Positions 1 to 7,644 of a stretch of DNA of 34,400 nt are shown piece by piece. The first letter of the stretch is position 1; the number at the start of each line of letters is the position of its first letter. A program made the position numbers and the translations under genes. The notes under the pieces are model-generated. The model did not search any database. It worked only from the letters and a program-made list of their open reading frames with translations, and had not been told where the DNA came from. The DNA is taken from positions 1-34,400 of the forward strand of contig CABHOW010000090.1 in NCBI GenBank assembly GCA_902168225.1, read 5' to 3'. The DNA comes from an uncultured Flavihumibacter sp. (GTDB lineage Bacteria; Bacteroidota; Bacteroidia; Chitinophagales; Chitinophagaceae).

Positions 1-68
1 TTCAAGCAGAAGACGGCATACGAGATTCGCCTTAGTCTCGTGGGCTCGGAGATGTGTATAAGAGACAG
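1..68 (+). other. Illumina Nextera i7 adapter contamination
   Basis: Not genomic. Bases 3-26 match the P7 flow-cell sequence, 27-34 (TCGCCTTA) match the N701 index, 35-49 match the Nextera read-2 primer part, and 50-68 (AGATGTGTATAAGAGACAG) are the 19-bp Tn5 mosaic end. Genomic sequence starts at 69. An ORF reading through it from a GTG at 40 begins MGSEMCIRDR, a peptide that is itself translated adapter. Confidence 0.98.
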
Positions 69-549
69 ACAATATGTAACAAGTATCTGTTATCGCTATG
101 CCTACTCGGAGCAAGATGTAAAAGATCTAACAATAGATAGTTTTATGAGAGTGTTTACTAAAATAAGTAGTTACAATTTAGACAAATTCGAGTGTTCGGA
201 AATTAGTTTTAAAGCATGGATTAAGCGAGTAGTTATTAATAATTGCATTAACTATAATAAAAAATTTAAGTATAGTTATCAAAGTTTAGACGAGCTAAAT
301 GATAGCGAGCTTCAATATTTGAACTTTAATATCACTTTTGATAATATTAATTATAATGAAATTATTAAATGTGTTCGCTTATTACCAAAAGCGTATAAAA
401 TAGTTTTTCAGCTTTATGTAATCGACGGCTATTCACATCAAGAAATTGCCGGCATACTGAATATTTCAACGGGAACTTCCAAGTCAAATTTATTTAAGGC
501 AAGAGAGCATTTAAAAAAAATCGTAGAAAAAAATATTGCATATGAATGA
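69..549 (+). CDS. ECF-type RNA polymerase sigma factor, 5'-truncated at contig end
   Basis: Sigma-70 family extracytoplasmic-function factor that would direct RNA polymerase to envelope- or stress-related promoters. The remaining roughly 160 residues start inside region 2 (YRYAYSEQDVKDLTIDSF resembles the region 2 helix that binds core polymerase). They end with a region 4 helix-turn-helix (LPKAYKIVFQLYVIDGYSHQEIAGILNIS, then GTSKSNLFKARE), which contacts the -35 type element. The true N-terminus, probably 20-30 residues, is missing because the contig begins here; the upstream in-frame codons come from sequencing adapter. The stop overlaps the next gene by 8 nt, the usual sigma/anti-sigma coupling. 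The family assignment is firm; the regulon is unknown, though the operon downstream is an obvious candidate target. Confidence 0.9.
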
Positions 550-1864
550 TTTTGATGACGAGCATATAGACAAAATAAGCCAAATCGCTTTTAATAATCA
601 GCAAGTTGATAGTTTTATACCTAATTGGAGCGATGTAGAAATACAATTAAATAGGATAAGTAAGGTAAAGAAAAGTAGTATACTTATTTGGTTTCTTTTG
701 CCAACTTTTTTCTCATTTATCTCATTAAAATTAACCGACACTCGGAATATAATAAGAATAAATCAAACAAAAACAGCAAGTATCATTTTAGCTAATAAGA
801 AATACAAAAATGCTAAAGTAGTATATCCTAAGATTATTGATCTTCCTTCTGATAATAAAGAAGCTTCTTCAAAGATCTTAGTACGTCAGTCAATACGAAA
901 TACTTTAAGAACTGATAATATATTGAGGTCAAATAAAAAGGAACAACTGCTAAAAAAATCTAGCAAAAAACAAACCAATTCTATAACACTTACAAAAACT
1001 GTAAAAGGTATAAACCATAATATCGATTATATAAATATCCGTGCCCCACAACATCTCAATGATAGCGGCGCTGGTAAGGAAAGCAGTCATATATCTGAAG
1101 CGAGTAATGATATAAGCCATGCTGTAGATAATGCCAGCAAAGCTCCCAATGATAGTAATCTAGCAATGTCGGAAATCATTAGCAAAGTGGAAATCAACGA
1201 TACCCTTAAGCAATTAGTAAAAGCATCTGAACAAGGAATAAGTAAGCAATCAAAAATCAGCTTCATAATATCTTACGGGAAAGATTATAATTTTCCAAAT
1301 ATTAATGCTATCAATTACTTGGCATCATCTATTGGCTTAGGTATCAGTTACCGCCTCTCAAAAAATATTAGCTTACGTTCAGGAATAAATTATGTTCATT
1401 CGCCGGTTTATCAAAACGGTGATGATTTTTCTTTTAAATCACCCTCAAATATTCCATCCTACACCACTATAAAACTTATTGATGCATTAGGTTACGTGAA
1501 TTTAATTGAGATCCCTCTTGCTATGCGGTATAACGCAACACCCTCTAAAAAAATTAATTGGATTACTTCGTTGGGGATGTCATCACATATCTTTTTAAGT
1601 CAAGAATATACCTACAGGCTTTTGCTAAATAATGCTACTCAAATAACCGCTCAAAGTAATGAAGATCCTGACGATAATAACCAACCCCATATCTTGAATA
1701 ACCTTGTAGTTAGTACGGGTATAGGTCTTAAGTTAAATAAATCTTTATATCTGGAAATAGATCCAACCTTTAAGTTACCATTGGAAGAACTAAATGAAGC
1801 ACATAAAACTTTAGGGTCATTAGGTATTTATTTTAATCTACGATATAGTTTTAAAACAAAATAA
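542..1864 (+). CDS. Dual-membrane anti-sigma-like protein with C-terminal outer-membrane beta-barrel
   Basis: 440 residues from the ATG at 542; a TTG at 536 would add only two residues, and the ATG overlaps the sigma stop as ATGAATGA. Residues 1-45 are short, charged and probably cytoplasmic. Residues about 46-63 (SSILIWFLLPTFFSFISL) form one membrane helix. Residues about 64-237 are a low-complexity, Ser/Asn/Lys-rich stretch long enough to cross the periplasm. Residues about 238-440 have alternating beta-strands typical of PorT-like barrels (ISFIISYGKDY, LGLGISYRL-type strands, C-terminal LGIYFNLRYSF). This layout matches the dual membrane-spanning anti-sigma factors (Dma) described in Bacteroides thetaiotaomicron, with an outer-membrane barrel, a linker and a cytoplasmic sigma-binding tail. 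Sigma binding is inferred from layout and neighbourhood, because no zinc-binding anti-sigma motif is visible. Confidence 0.75.
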   Translation: MNDFDDEHIDKISQIAFNNQQVDSFIPNWSDVEIQLNRISKVKKSSILIWFLLPTFFSFISLKLTDTRNIIRINQTKTASIILANKKYKNAKVVYPKIIDLPSDNKEASSKILVRQSIRNTLRTDNILRSNKKEQLLKKSSKKQTNSITLTKTVKGINHNIDYINIRAPQHLNDSGAGKESSHISEASNDISHAVDNASKAPNDSNLAMSEIISKVEINDTLKQLVKASEQGISKQSKISFIISYGKDYNFPNINAINYLASSIGLGISYRLSKNISLRSGINYVHSPVYQNGDDFSFKSPSNIPSYTTIKLIDALGYVNLIEIPLAMRYNATPSKKINWITSLGMSSHIFLSQEYTYRLLLNNATQITAQSNEDPDDNNQPHILNNLVVSTGIGLKLNKSLYLEIDPTFKLPLEELNEAHKTLGSLGIYFNLRYSFKTK

Positions 1865-1930
1865 TTAATAAGCAGGCAACATATTAAAAATTAGCGGTAT
1901 CATAGATGGAAAACTTGGCAAAAAAATCTT

Positions 1931-2623
1931 ATGAAAAAATCAATTTCAATTTTTATGCTTATTGCTCTTGTTATTGCATGTAAGCATACAATTCTAGAAC
2001 CGGGGAATCTTAATAATACGGGGGGGGGTAACGCAGGTGTTGGAGTTTCTACCCCAACAGATTCTATTTGCTTTCAAGCAGAAATTTTACCATTGTACCA
2101 AAGTTATTGTGCCAGTGCCGGGTGTCACAATAGTACCTCAAGAGCAGATGGTGTGGTATTAGTTGATTATACCACAATAATGCAAGGTATAACTCCCGGC
2201 AACCCTGAAAATAGTAAATATTATAAGAATATAACTAATAGTAAAATGCCTCCGGCAGGTTATCCACAGCTATCGTCCACGCAAATTGCTCTTATACAAA
2301 AATGGATTACACAGGGGGCATTAAACAATACCTGCTCAACAGGATGTGATACTTCAAAATTTACATATGCAACAGCAGTGCAAGCGATATTTGCCAATAA
2401 TTGTAATGGATGTCATGGCAATGCACCCGGTTCTGGCAATGTTTATTTAGGTACTTATGATGCATCTCAAACTTATATTTCTGCCAATACGGCACTATTC
2501 TTAAAGGCAATAAATCACGATGCAACATTGCCGGTAATTCAACGAATGCCGCAAGGTGCTAAAATGAGCGATTGTAAAATAAAAATAATTACTAAATGGA
2601 TAAATGCGGGAATGCCAAAATAA
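1931..2623 (+). CDS. Di-heme c-type cytochrome lipoprotein
   Basis: 230-residue lipoprotein: the signal MKKSISIFMLIALVIAC has a lipobox ending at Cys17. Two cytochrome-c-like modules follow. The first has the motif CASAGCH (Cys60, Cys65, His66), a CX4CH spacing rather than CXXCH. The second has the canonical CNGCH (Cys158, Cys161, His162). Each is followed by a possible axial Met (KMPPAGYP and RMPQGAKM) and a helix with a conserved Trp-Ile-X-X-Gly ending (IQKWITQGA, ITKWINAGMP), as in planctomycete-type cytochrome domains. It probably carries electrons in the periplasm or at the outer membrane. A 66-bp gap separates it from the barrel gene, and the next gene starts 8 bp after its stop. A nine-G run lies in the linker after the lipid anchor. 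Confidence 0.85.
   Translation: MKKSISIFMLIALVIACKHTILEPGNLNNTGGGNAGVGVSTPTDSICFQAEILPLYQSYCASAGCHNSTSRADGVVLVDYTTIMQGITPGNPENSKYYKNITNSKMPPAGYPQLSSTQIALIQKWITQGALNNTCSTGCDTSKFTYATAVQAIFANNCNGCHGNAPGSGNVYLGTYDASQTYISANTALFLKAINHDATLPVIQRMPQGAKMSDCKIKIITKWINAGMPK
2020..2028 (+). repeat. G9 homopolymer inside the cytochrome lipoprotein gene
   Basis: Nine consecutive G encode part of the Thr-Gly-Gly-Gly linker just after the lipobox of the di-heme lipoprotein. It is longer than the other coding G runs noted here (G7 near 4704, 12264 and 12295). A slip of one base would truncate the protein about 30 residues in, so this is a candidate on/off switch. Confidence 0.7.
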
Positions 2624-2631
2624 AAATGTAA

Positions 2632-2994
2632 ATGAAAAATATTATCATCCTAATTATAGTATGTTGCTTTTTTACAAGTTGTTACTACGATAAAAGCGAA
2701 CTTATTTATCCTACAACTACTTGCGATACAACAAATATCAAATACAGTACATCTATTACTACAATTCTAAATGCAAATTGTAATAGTTGCCATGGAGGTA
2801 CAGCAATTGCAGGGGCATCAATTAAACTGGATACCTATAACAGCATATTGAATTATGTTAAAAACAATACTTTAATTAACTCTATTTTGCAAAATGGACA
2901 AGCATCACCAATGCCAAAAGGAGGGGGTAAACTCGCGGCTTGTGATATCCAGAAAATTCAAACTTGGATAAATGCCGGTGCGCCAAATAATTAA
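2632..2994 (+). CDS. Mono-heme c-type cytochrome lipoprotein
   Basis: 120 residues with a lipoprotein signal ending at a lipobox FTSC (Cys17). A single CXXCH heme site is CNSCH (Cys50, Cys53, His54), with a downstream Met in SPMPKGGGK as a likely axial ligand and the same WINAGAP ending as the di-heme protein encoded just upstream. The similarity to each half of that protein suggests duplication. It is likely a small membrane-anchored electron carrier working with its neighbour. The next gene's ATG comes two bases after its stop codon's first base region, so the two are almost certainly co-transcribed. The redox partner cannot be told from sequence. Confidence 0.85.
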   Translation: MKNIIILIIVCCFFTSCYYDKSELIYPTTTCDTTNIKYSTSITTILNANCNSCHGGTAIAGASIKLDTYNSILNYVKNNTLINSILQNGQASPMPKGGGKLAACDIQKIQTWINAGAPNN

Positions 2995-2995
2995 A

Positions 2996-3409
2996 ATGAA
3001 AACAAAAATTATTTTTTTAAGTATAGTATTAGTAGTCATTTCAGTAGCTGCTACTTGGTACTATATTTTTGTATATTCAAAGAACAATCATCGTAAAATC
3101 GATAACGAGATTGCCATACCGATCACGGCAGTAGATATAGTAAAAGAATACGAAACAAATGAAAAAGCAGCAAATGCTAAATATTTAAACAAGGCCGTCC
3201 AAGTTACAGGTATTGTTACTGCAATCGATAAAAATCAAGATGGATTTCCAACTATCACTTTACAAAGCCAAGATACTTTTAGCTCGGTGTATTGTACGCT
3301 GAAATCAATAATAAATATTAAACCCCAAACTACTATAATCGTAAAAGGTATTTGTATCGGCTTTACAACTGACGTAAAAATTAAAGATGCAATAATTATA
3401 AAACAATAG
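2996..3409 (+). CDS. Membrane-anchored OB-fold (tRNA_anti-like) protein
   Basis: About 137 residues from the ATG at 2996; a GTG at 2972 would extend it into the previous gene and is rejected. An N-terminal helix (IIFLSIVLVVISVAATWYYIFVY) anchors it or acts as an uncleaved signal. The rest (DIVKEYETNEKAANAKYLNK, then VQVTGIVTAID, TITLQSQD, VYCTL, IIVKGICIG) has the strand pattern of the tRNA_anti-like OB-fold family common in Bacteroidota. Despite the family name, nothing here indicates tRNA binding; the fold faces the periplasm. It sits between the cytochrome genes and the YceI gene with 1-2 bp spacing, so it likely belongs to the same envelope module. Its function is unknown. Confidence 0.75.
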   Translation: MKTKIIFLSIVLVVISVAATWYYIFVYSKNNHRKIDNEIAIPITAVDIVKEYETNEKAANAKYLNKAVQVTGIVTAIDKNQDGFPTITLQSQDTFSSVYCTLKSIINIKPQTTIIVKGICIGFTTDVKIKDAIIIKQ

Positions 3410-3411
3410 AT

Positions 3412-3951
3412 ATGAAAAAAATAATATTCAGTACAGCCCTAATAATACTGACACAATGTACGGTATCTGCACAGCAATTACTTTCAACGAAGTCGGCTCA
3501 AGTTAAGTTTAATGCTACCGGCGGAATTGAAAAAATTGCGGCTACTAATAACGAAGTTGATTGCAAATTTCTGACTAATACAGGGCAGATAGTTTTTAGT
3601 ATTTTAATAAAAGGGTTTCGCTTTGAAAACCAATTAATGGAAGATCATTTTAATGAAAACTATTTAGAGAGTACTAAATTTCCAAAATCTGATTTCAAAG
3701 GATATATCAGATCTACAAAGCCCATAGATTATAAAACAGATGGGAACTATGAAGTAACTGCTGATGGTACATTAACTATTCATGGAGTTAGCCAAAAAAT
3801 TAATACCGTTGGTAAAATTAATATAACAGGTGGTAAGGTTATATTGTCATCGGAGTTTAAAATAAAACTTAAAGATTATCAAATCGCGGGTTTATACATT
3901 GGGGATAAAATTGCCGCAGAAGCAACAATTAATATCATAAGCAAATTCTAA
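3412..3951 (+). CDS. Secreted YceI-like family protein
   Basis: 179 residues with a Sec signal peptide (cleavage near SAQQ, residue 21). The rest fits the YceI lipocalin-like barrel: FLTNTGQIVFSILIKGFRFENQLMEDHFNENYLES, then KFPKSDFKGYI, YEVTADGTLTIHGVSQ and a final strand pair ending in AEATINIIS. YceI proteins bind isoprenoid or other long lipophilic chains in a barrel; the Phe-X-Asn-X-X-Met-X-X-His-Phe segment is the typical YceI-like core of Bacteroidota versions. It is two bases after the OB-fold gene and one base before the barrel gene. A quinone-type or lipid ligand next to cytochromes is an attractive inference, but no ligand can be named from sequence. Confidence 0.85.
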   Translation: MKKIIFSTALIILTQCTVSAQQLLSTKSAQVKFNATGGIEKIAATNNEVDCKFLTNTGQIVFSILIKGFRFENQLMEDHFNENYLESTKFPKSDFKGYIRSTKPIDYKTDGNYEVTADGTLTIHGVSQKINTVGKINITGGKVILSSEFKIKLKDYQIAGLYIGDKIAAEATINIISKF

Positions 3952-3952
3952 A

Positions 3953-4864
3953 ATGAATAAAATAATAACTCTGTTATCACCTTGTTTACTTTATTGTTGC
4001 TGTCTATTTTCTCAACAAGAAATAGATTTATTTAAACTACAAGATAAAGAAGACCTTGCTGCTAAAAAAAATCAAACTGATATAACAACTGCTACCTTCA
4101 AAACCACAAGAATTGTAAATGTACATTCTATAGAGAATGTAGGGAAAGGTATTTTAGACTTAAAAATTAATCATCGTTTCGGAAATGTGAATGATGGATT
4201 ATATAATTTATTCGGATTAGATCAAGCATCTATGAGAATGAGTTTAGACTATGGTATTACAAGTAGATTAATGATCGGATTAGGTAGAAGCACGTACCAA
4301 AAACAAGTAGACGGTTTTGTGAAATATAGAATATTACGGCAGTCAACAGGGAAAAGAAATATGCCAATTTCAATAAGCTATGTAGGTGGAATGATTTGGC
4401 GAACGCTCGACGATAATAATGCCGGGGCAGGGTTTACTTATTACTACACAGATAAATTTTCATATTATCATCAAATACTTATCGCAAGGAAGTTTAATGA
4501 TTATTTTTCACTGCAATTAACACCAACAGTGATTCATTATAACAACGTACCACTTGCCACCGATCCCAACGATCTTTTTGCCATTGGCATAGGCAATCGT
4601 ATAAGAATCAGTAAACGAGTGAATATTACAACCGATTATTTTTATCAATTGCAAAAATTAAATGGGTTCAGCAATTCACTTTCAATTGGCGTAGATATTG
4701 AAACGGGGGGGCATGTTTTTCAATTACATTTCACAAATTCAACTGGGATGACTGAAAGAACATTTATTACAGAAACTACTGGGAAATGGAGTAATGGTGA
4801 TATTCATTTTGGTTTTAATATTTCAAGAGTATTCACAATTGTAAAACCTAAAGGACTCAAATAG
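3953..4864 (+). CDS. DUF5777 family outer-membrane beta-barrel protein
   Basis: 303 residues with a signal peptide (LLYCCCLFSQQ, cleavage about residue 20), then a short plug-like stretch and repeated amphipathic strands (LDLKINHRFGNV, RMSLDYGITSRLMIGLGR, FVKYRIL, ISISYVGGM, IRISKRVNITTDYFYQL) ending in IHFGFNISRVFTI. The residues around HRFGNVNDGLYNLFGLDQASMRMSLDYG match the conserved front part of the Bacteroidota family DUF5777, predicted to be an outer-membrane barrel. It is the last gene of the operon; no clear hairpin terminator follows. Context with cytochromes, an OB-fold protein and YceI suggests an outer-membrane component of a redox or small-molecule handling complex. The substrate is unknown. 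Confidence 0.8.
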   Translation: MNKIITLLSPCLLYCCCLFSQQEIDLFKLQDKEDLAAKKNQTDITTATFKTTRIVNVHSIENVGKGILDLKINHRFGNVNDGLYNLFGLDQASMRMSLDYGITSRLMIGLGRSTYQKQVDGFVKYRILRQSTGKRNMPISISYVGGMIWRTLDDNNAGAGFTYYYTDKFSYYHQILIARKFNDYFSLQLTPTVIHYNNVPLATDPNDLFAIGIGNRIRISKRVNITTDYFYQLQKLNGFSNSLSIGVDIETGGHVFQLHFTNSTGMTERTFITETTGKWSNGDIHFGFNISRVFTIVKPKGLK

Positions 4865-5229
4865 CATCATAATACTTATTAAAGAATAGAAATGAGTTTT
4901 TTCAGCTTTTGGTAATGTAGTAGTTTGGGTAATACTTATTCCCTTCACGGTTGTAGTAAAAATGTAGGGGTAATAGCACCAAGTAATGTCGATTTTCCTT
5001 TAGATCTTATATAACCGGCTAATACGTTTTTTAAGCCATATAGTATTTCATTGGTTGGTAACCATTTAAGATTATATGCAAAATAAGCTTTGTTTAGTTT
5101 AATAATCAAGGAAATGATGCTTCCATAAAACGGACACTATTATGTAAGACAGATCCCCCCGATCGGAGTGGTTACGAGATTTTTTATCTATACGCTGAGT
5201 TATAAGCAACAAAGACTCTAGCCTTGGGA
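4865..5229. other. 365-bp intergenic region between convergent genes
   Basis: No gene can be supported. A 64-codon stretch without stops lies on the minus strand (4945-5136) but has no start codon in a good position and no family I recognise; it could be a decayed gene end. A perfect 8-bp palindrome CCGATCGG lies near 5159-5166. No convincing terminator hairpin with a T tract was found for either flanking gene. Confidence 0.6.
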
Positions 5230-6564
5230 CTATCCCTTCCTAAACGCCCATTTACCCATTTCCTTCCAAGTAATTTTTTTACCGTACATTAAAATACCCG
5301 TACGATAAATTTTACCGCTGAGCCAGGTGGTGAGTAAGAAACCGCCGATAAGGCTTAGCATACTCGCAGCTAATTGCCAATAGGGAACAGTGCCGGGTAC
5401 GCCATAAGCAATACGCGCCATCATTACCATGGGTGAACTGAATGGAATAATACTGGCCCATGTTGCAATACCGGTGTTGGGATCTTGCACCGCATTACTC
5501 ATGATGATAAAAGAGAAAATGATGGGCATTGTAATCGGGAACATTAAACTCTGTGCATCCTGCGGATCTTCATTCACCACACTACCTACCGCTGCAAATA
5601 AAGAAGCATAAAACAAATAACCACCAATAAAGTAAAAAATAAAACAACTGATAATAACCGGCCAATTAGCCATACTAATCGTGTGCTTTATCGAATAAAT
5701 TTTTTGAGCAGCTTCGCCGGCTCTCACCATGCCTCCAGACGGTATTTGTCCGTTGTATTGCTGTAAAGTATTAACCTGACTCATTACTTCCGGAGAAATA
5801 AATAATTGTGCAGCAGTCATTAGTCCGAAAATGAGCAGTATCCACATAAAGAATTGGGTTAACCCGACAGCACCAATACCAATAATTTTTCCGAGCATCA
5901 ACTCAAATGGCTTTACACTACTCACCATTACTTCAGCAATGCGATTTGTTTTTTCCTCCATCACACCCCGCATTACCATGGCACCATAAATAAACATGGT
6001 TAAATAAATGAGCATACCACTACCAAAACCAATACCATATGATAATCCGGCACTGCTTTCCTGTACCGTTTCTCCTTTATCTTCCAGGACTTTTAGTTCG
6101 GCAAATTTGGATTTCTCTTTGATAGAATCCAACTGTGAACGATTGATACCTGCATCTTGTAACATCTTGTCTTCTATGGCCTGATTGATACGATTGCTGA
6201 TAAGTTCTTCGGTACCTATACCAATACGCTTTTTAGAACGAAGTACATAATTCACTTTCTCAGTACCTTCGAATTTTGGGATGATCAAAATATCAGTATA
6301 TCCCTTGCTTAAATAGTTAAGCGTATCTACCCCTTCCGGAAATTCAAAGTTGATATCATTTGCATTTTTTAAATTTCCCTTAAAGAAACCATTCTGGTCG
6401 ATCACCGCAACTTTATGATTATCTTTTCCTTTAAGCGATAAAATAGTTGCCCCTGCTATGAATACAACAAATAATAAAGGCGTAAGAATAGTGGTTAACA
6501 AGAAACGCCTGTTTTTTACTCTGCTGAAGTATTCGCGTTTTATGATAATAGATATTTTGTTCAT
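5230..6564 (-). CDS. ABC-2 type transporter permease (NatB-like)
   Basis: 444-residue membrane subunit of an ABC exporter. One N-terminal helix (residues about 22-43, RFLLTTILTPLLFVVFIAGATIL) is followed by a large extracytoplasmic domain (about 50-170) and five C-terminal helices (starting GIGFGSGMLIYLTMFIYGAMVMRG, then GLTQFFMWILLIFGLM, PVIISCFIFYFIGGYLFYASL, MFPITMPIIFSFIIM, LAASMLSLIGGFLLTTWL). The motif MRGVMEEKTNRIAEVMVSSVKP is the conserved cytoplasmic coupling segment of the NatB/YhaP type. It lies 39 bp downstream of its ATPase gene on the same strand, with a heptamer array in the gap. NatAB homologues export sodium, but many Bacteroidota members have unknown substrates, so I do not assign one. 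Confidence 0.9.
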   Translation of the reverse strand: MNKISIIIKREYFSRVKNRRFLLTTILTPLLFVVFIAGATILSLKGKDNHKVAVIDQNGFFKGNLKNANDINFEFPEGVDTLNYLSKGYTDILIIPKFEGTEKVNYVLRSKKRIGIGTEELISNRINQAIEDKMLQDAGINRSQLDSIKEKSKFAELKVLEDKGETVQESSAGLSYGIGFGSGMLIYLTMFIYGAMVMRGVMEEKTNRIAEVMVSSVKPFELMLGKIIGIGAVGLTQFFMWILLIFGLMTAAQLFISPEVMSQVNTLQQYNGQIPSGGMVRAGEAAQKIYSIKHTISMANWPVIISCFIFYFIGGYLFYASLFAAVGSVVNEDPQDAQSLMFPITMPIIFSFIIMSNAVQDPNTGIATWASIIPFSSPMVMMARIAYGVPGTVPYWQLAASMLSLIGGFLLTTWLSGKIYRTGILMYGKKITWKEMGKWAFRKG

Positions 6565-6567
6565 AGA

Positions 6568-6600
6568 TAGTGTATAGTGATTAGTGGATAGTGTGTAGTA
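6568..6600 (+). repeat. Heptamer array, TAGTGNN family (locus A)
   Basis: Four tandem 7-mers TAGTGTA, TAGTGAT, TAGTGGA, TAGTGTG and a partial TAGTA fill the gap between the ABC ATPase and permease genes. The first five bases are constant and the last two vary. Confidence 0.85.
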
Positions 6601-6603
6601 AAT

Positions 6604-7539
6604 TTAGTTTGAAACGTTCTGAAACGCCCTCGTAGTTGCGGCTGTACCTTCTACCAAATCAATAAATATTTCATTCAGCGAGGGCAAAATTTCATTGAAA
6701 GATTCGATACTTGTTTGTTGTATAAAATACTGTAGTACATCATTAGAACCCTTTCCCTCATTGATTTTTACAATAAGTTCTTGATTCTTCTGTTCCACCA
6801 CTTCAAATGCGTCCGATGATATTTGGGCCGGTACTTCTTTTAAACGGATACTGAATTTATTCTCTTTGAATTGTTGTTTCACTTCCGTAACCGAACCATC
6901 TAAAATTTTCTTTCCTAAATTAACCAATACAATATGATCGCAAATTTCTTCTACCTGTTCCATTCTATGGGTACTAAAAATGACTGTGGCACCTCTTTGC
7001 GCTAATCCAAATATTTCGTCTTTAATTAAATTGGCATTTAAAGGATCTAAACCGCTAAAGGGTTCATCAAGAATGATCAGTTTGGGTTCGTGTAATACGG
7101 TAGTAACAAATTGTAATTTCTGACTCATGCCCTTGCTCAAGTCTTCCACTTTTTTATTCCACCAGCTTTCCATCTCTAACCGCTTGAACCAAAATTTTAT
7201 TTTTTCCATAGCTTCAGCTTTACTAAGTCCTTTTAGTTGGGCTAAGTAAAGCGCCTGTTCGCCGATCTTCATTTTTTTATACAAACCCCTTTCTTCGGGC
7301 ATATATCCAATCTTGGTTACATCTTCCAACGCATTGTATGGTTTTCCATCGAAAATAATTTCTCCGCTATCCGGAAAAAAAATTCCGGTGATCATGCGTA
7401 GTAACGTGGTTTTACCGGCTCCATTCGGTCCCAAAAGACCGAAAATGCTGCCTTTTTCTATTGAAAAGCTAATATCATCCACTGCTTTCTGGGTGGCATA
7501 ATGCTTTTTTAAATTATTTAGTTGGAGAATTGAACTCAT
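6604..7539 (-). CDS. ABC transporter ATP-binding protein (NatA-like)
   Basis: 311-residue ATPase that powers the permease encoded next to it. Visible motifs: Walker A GPNGAGKTT (residues about 36-44), Q-loop region YMPEERGLY, ABC signature LSKGMSQKLQ, Walker B LIILDEPFSGLDP, and the switch His in FSTHRMEQ. The C-terminal 85 residues (SIRLKEVPAQI, FEVVEQKNQELIVKI, LPSLNEIFIDLVEG) match the accessory domain typical of the NatA/YhaQ subgroup. The signature has Lys in place of the second Gly (LSKGM for LSGGQ), which is normal in this subgroup. It is first in a two-gene minus-strand operon divergent from the phospholipase-like gene. Confidence 0.92.
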   Translation of the reverse strand: MSSILQLNNLKKHYATQKAVDDISFSIEKGSIFGLLGPNGAGKTTLLRMITGIFFPDSGEIIFDGKPYNALEDVTKIGYMPEERGLYKKMKIGEQALYLAQLKGLSKAEAMEKIKFWFKRLEMESWWNKKVEDLSKGMSQKLQFVTTVLHEPKLIILDEPFSGLDPLNANLIKDEIFGLAQRGATVIFSTHRMEQVEEICDHIVLVNLGKKILDGSVTEVKQQFKENKFSIRLKEVPAQISSDAFEVVEQKNQELIVKINEGKGSNDVLQYFIQQTSIESFNEILPSLNEIFIDLVEGTAATTRAFQNVSN

Positions 7540-7559
7540 GCAGTTTTTTTTATCTGTAC

Positions 7560-7593
7560 TAAAAATATGCTGTTTGTATTACCATTCAACAAA
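7560..7593 (-). promoter_or_regulatory. Putative promoter of the ABC exporter operon
   Basis: On the minus strand, TTTG (7590-7593) and TATTTTTA (7560-7567) are 22 nt apart and lie about 20 nt upstream of the ATPase start. The -7 element ends in A instead of the consensus G. Confidence 0.4.
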
Positions 7594-7620
7594 ATATTAC
7601 AAAAAACTTTTTGTGAATTG

Positions 7621-7628
7621 TATTTTTG
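7621..7628 (+). promoter_or_regulatory. -7 promoter element upstream of the phospholipase-like gene
   Basis: TATTTTTG fits the Bacteroidota -7 consensus TAnnTTTG and is followed by C. It lies 16 nt before the start codon, implying a very short leader. No good TTTG was found at the expected -33 spacing. Confidence 0.4.
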
Positions 7629-7644
7629 CTTGAATTAAGATAAA

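Noticed and set aside
40..68. GTG start and N-terminal peptide MGSEMCIRDR for the sigma factor
   Set aside because: These codons are the Nextera adapter and Tn5 mosaic end, not genome.
2972..2995. GTG start giving an eight-residue extension to the OB-fold protein
   Set aside because: It overlaps the previous gene; the ATG at 2996 follows the stop directly and begins a proper signal-anchor.
4945..5136. 64-codon open stretch on the minus strand, ending LLQP and stop
   Set aside because: No good start codon, no recognised family and no ribosome site; may be a decayed gene end but cannot be supported.
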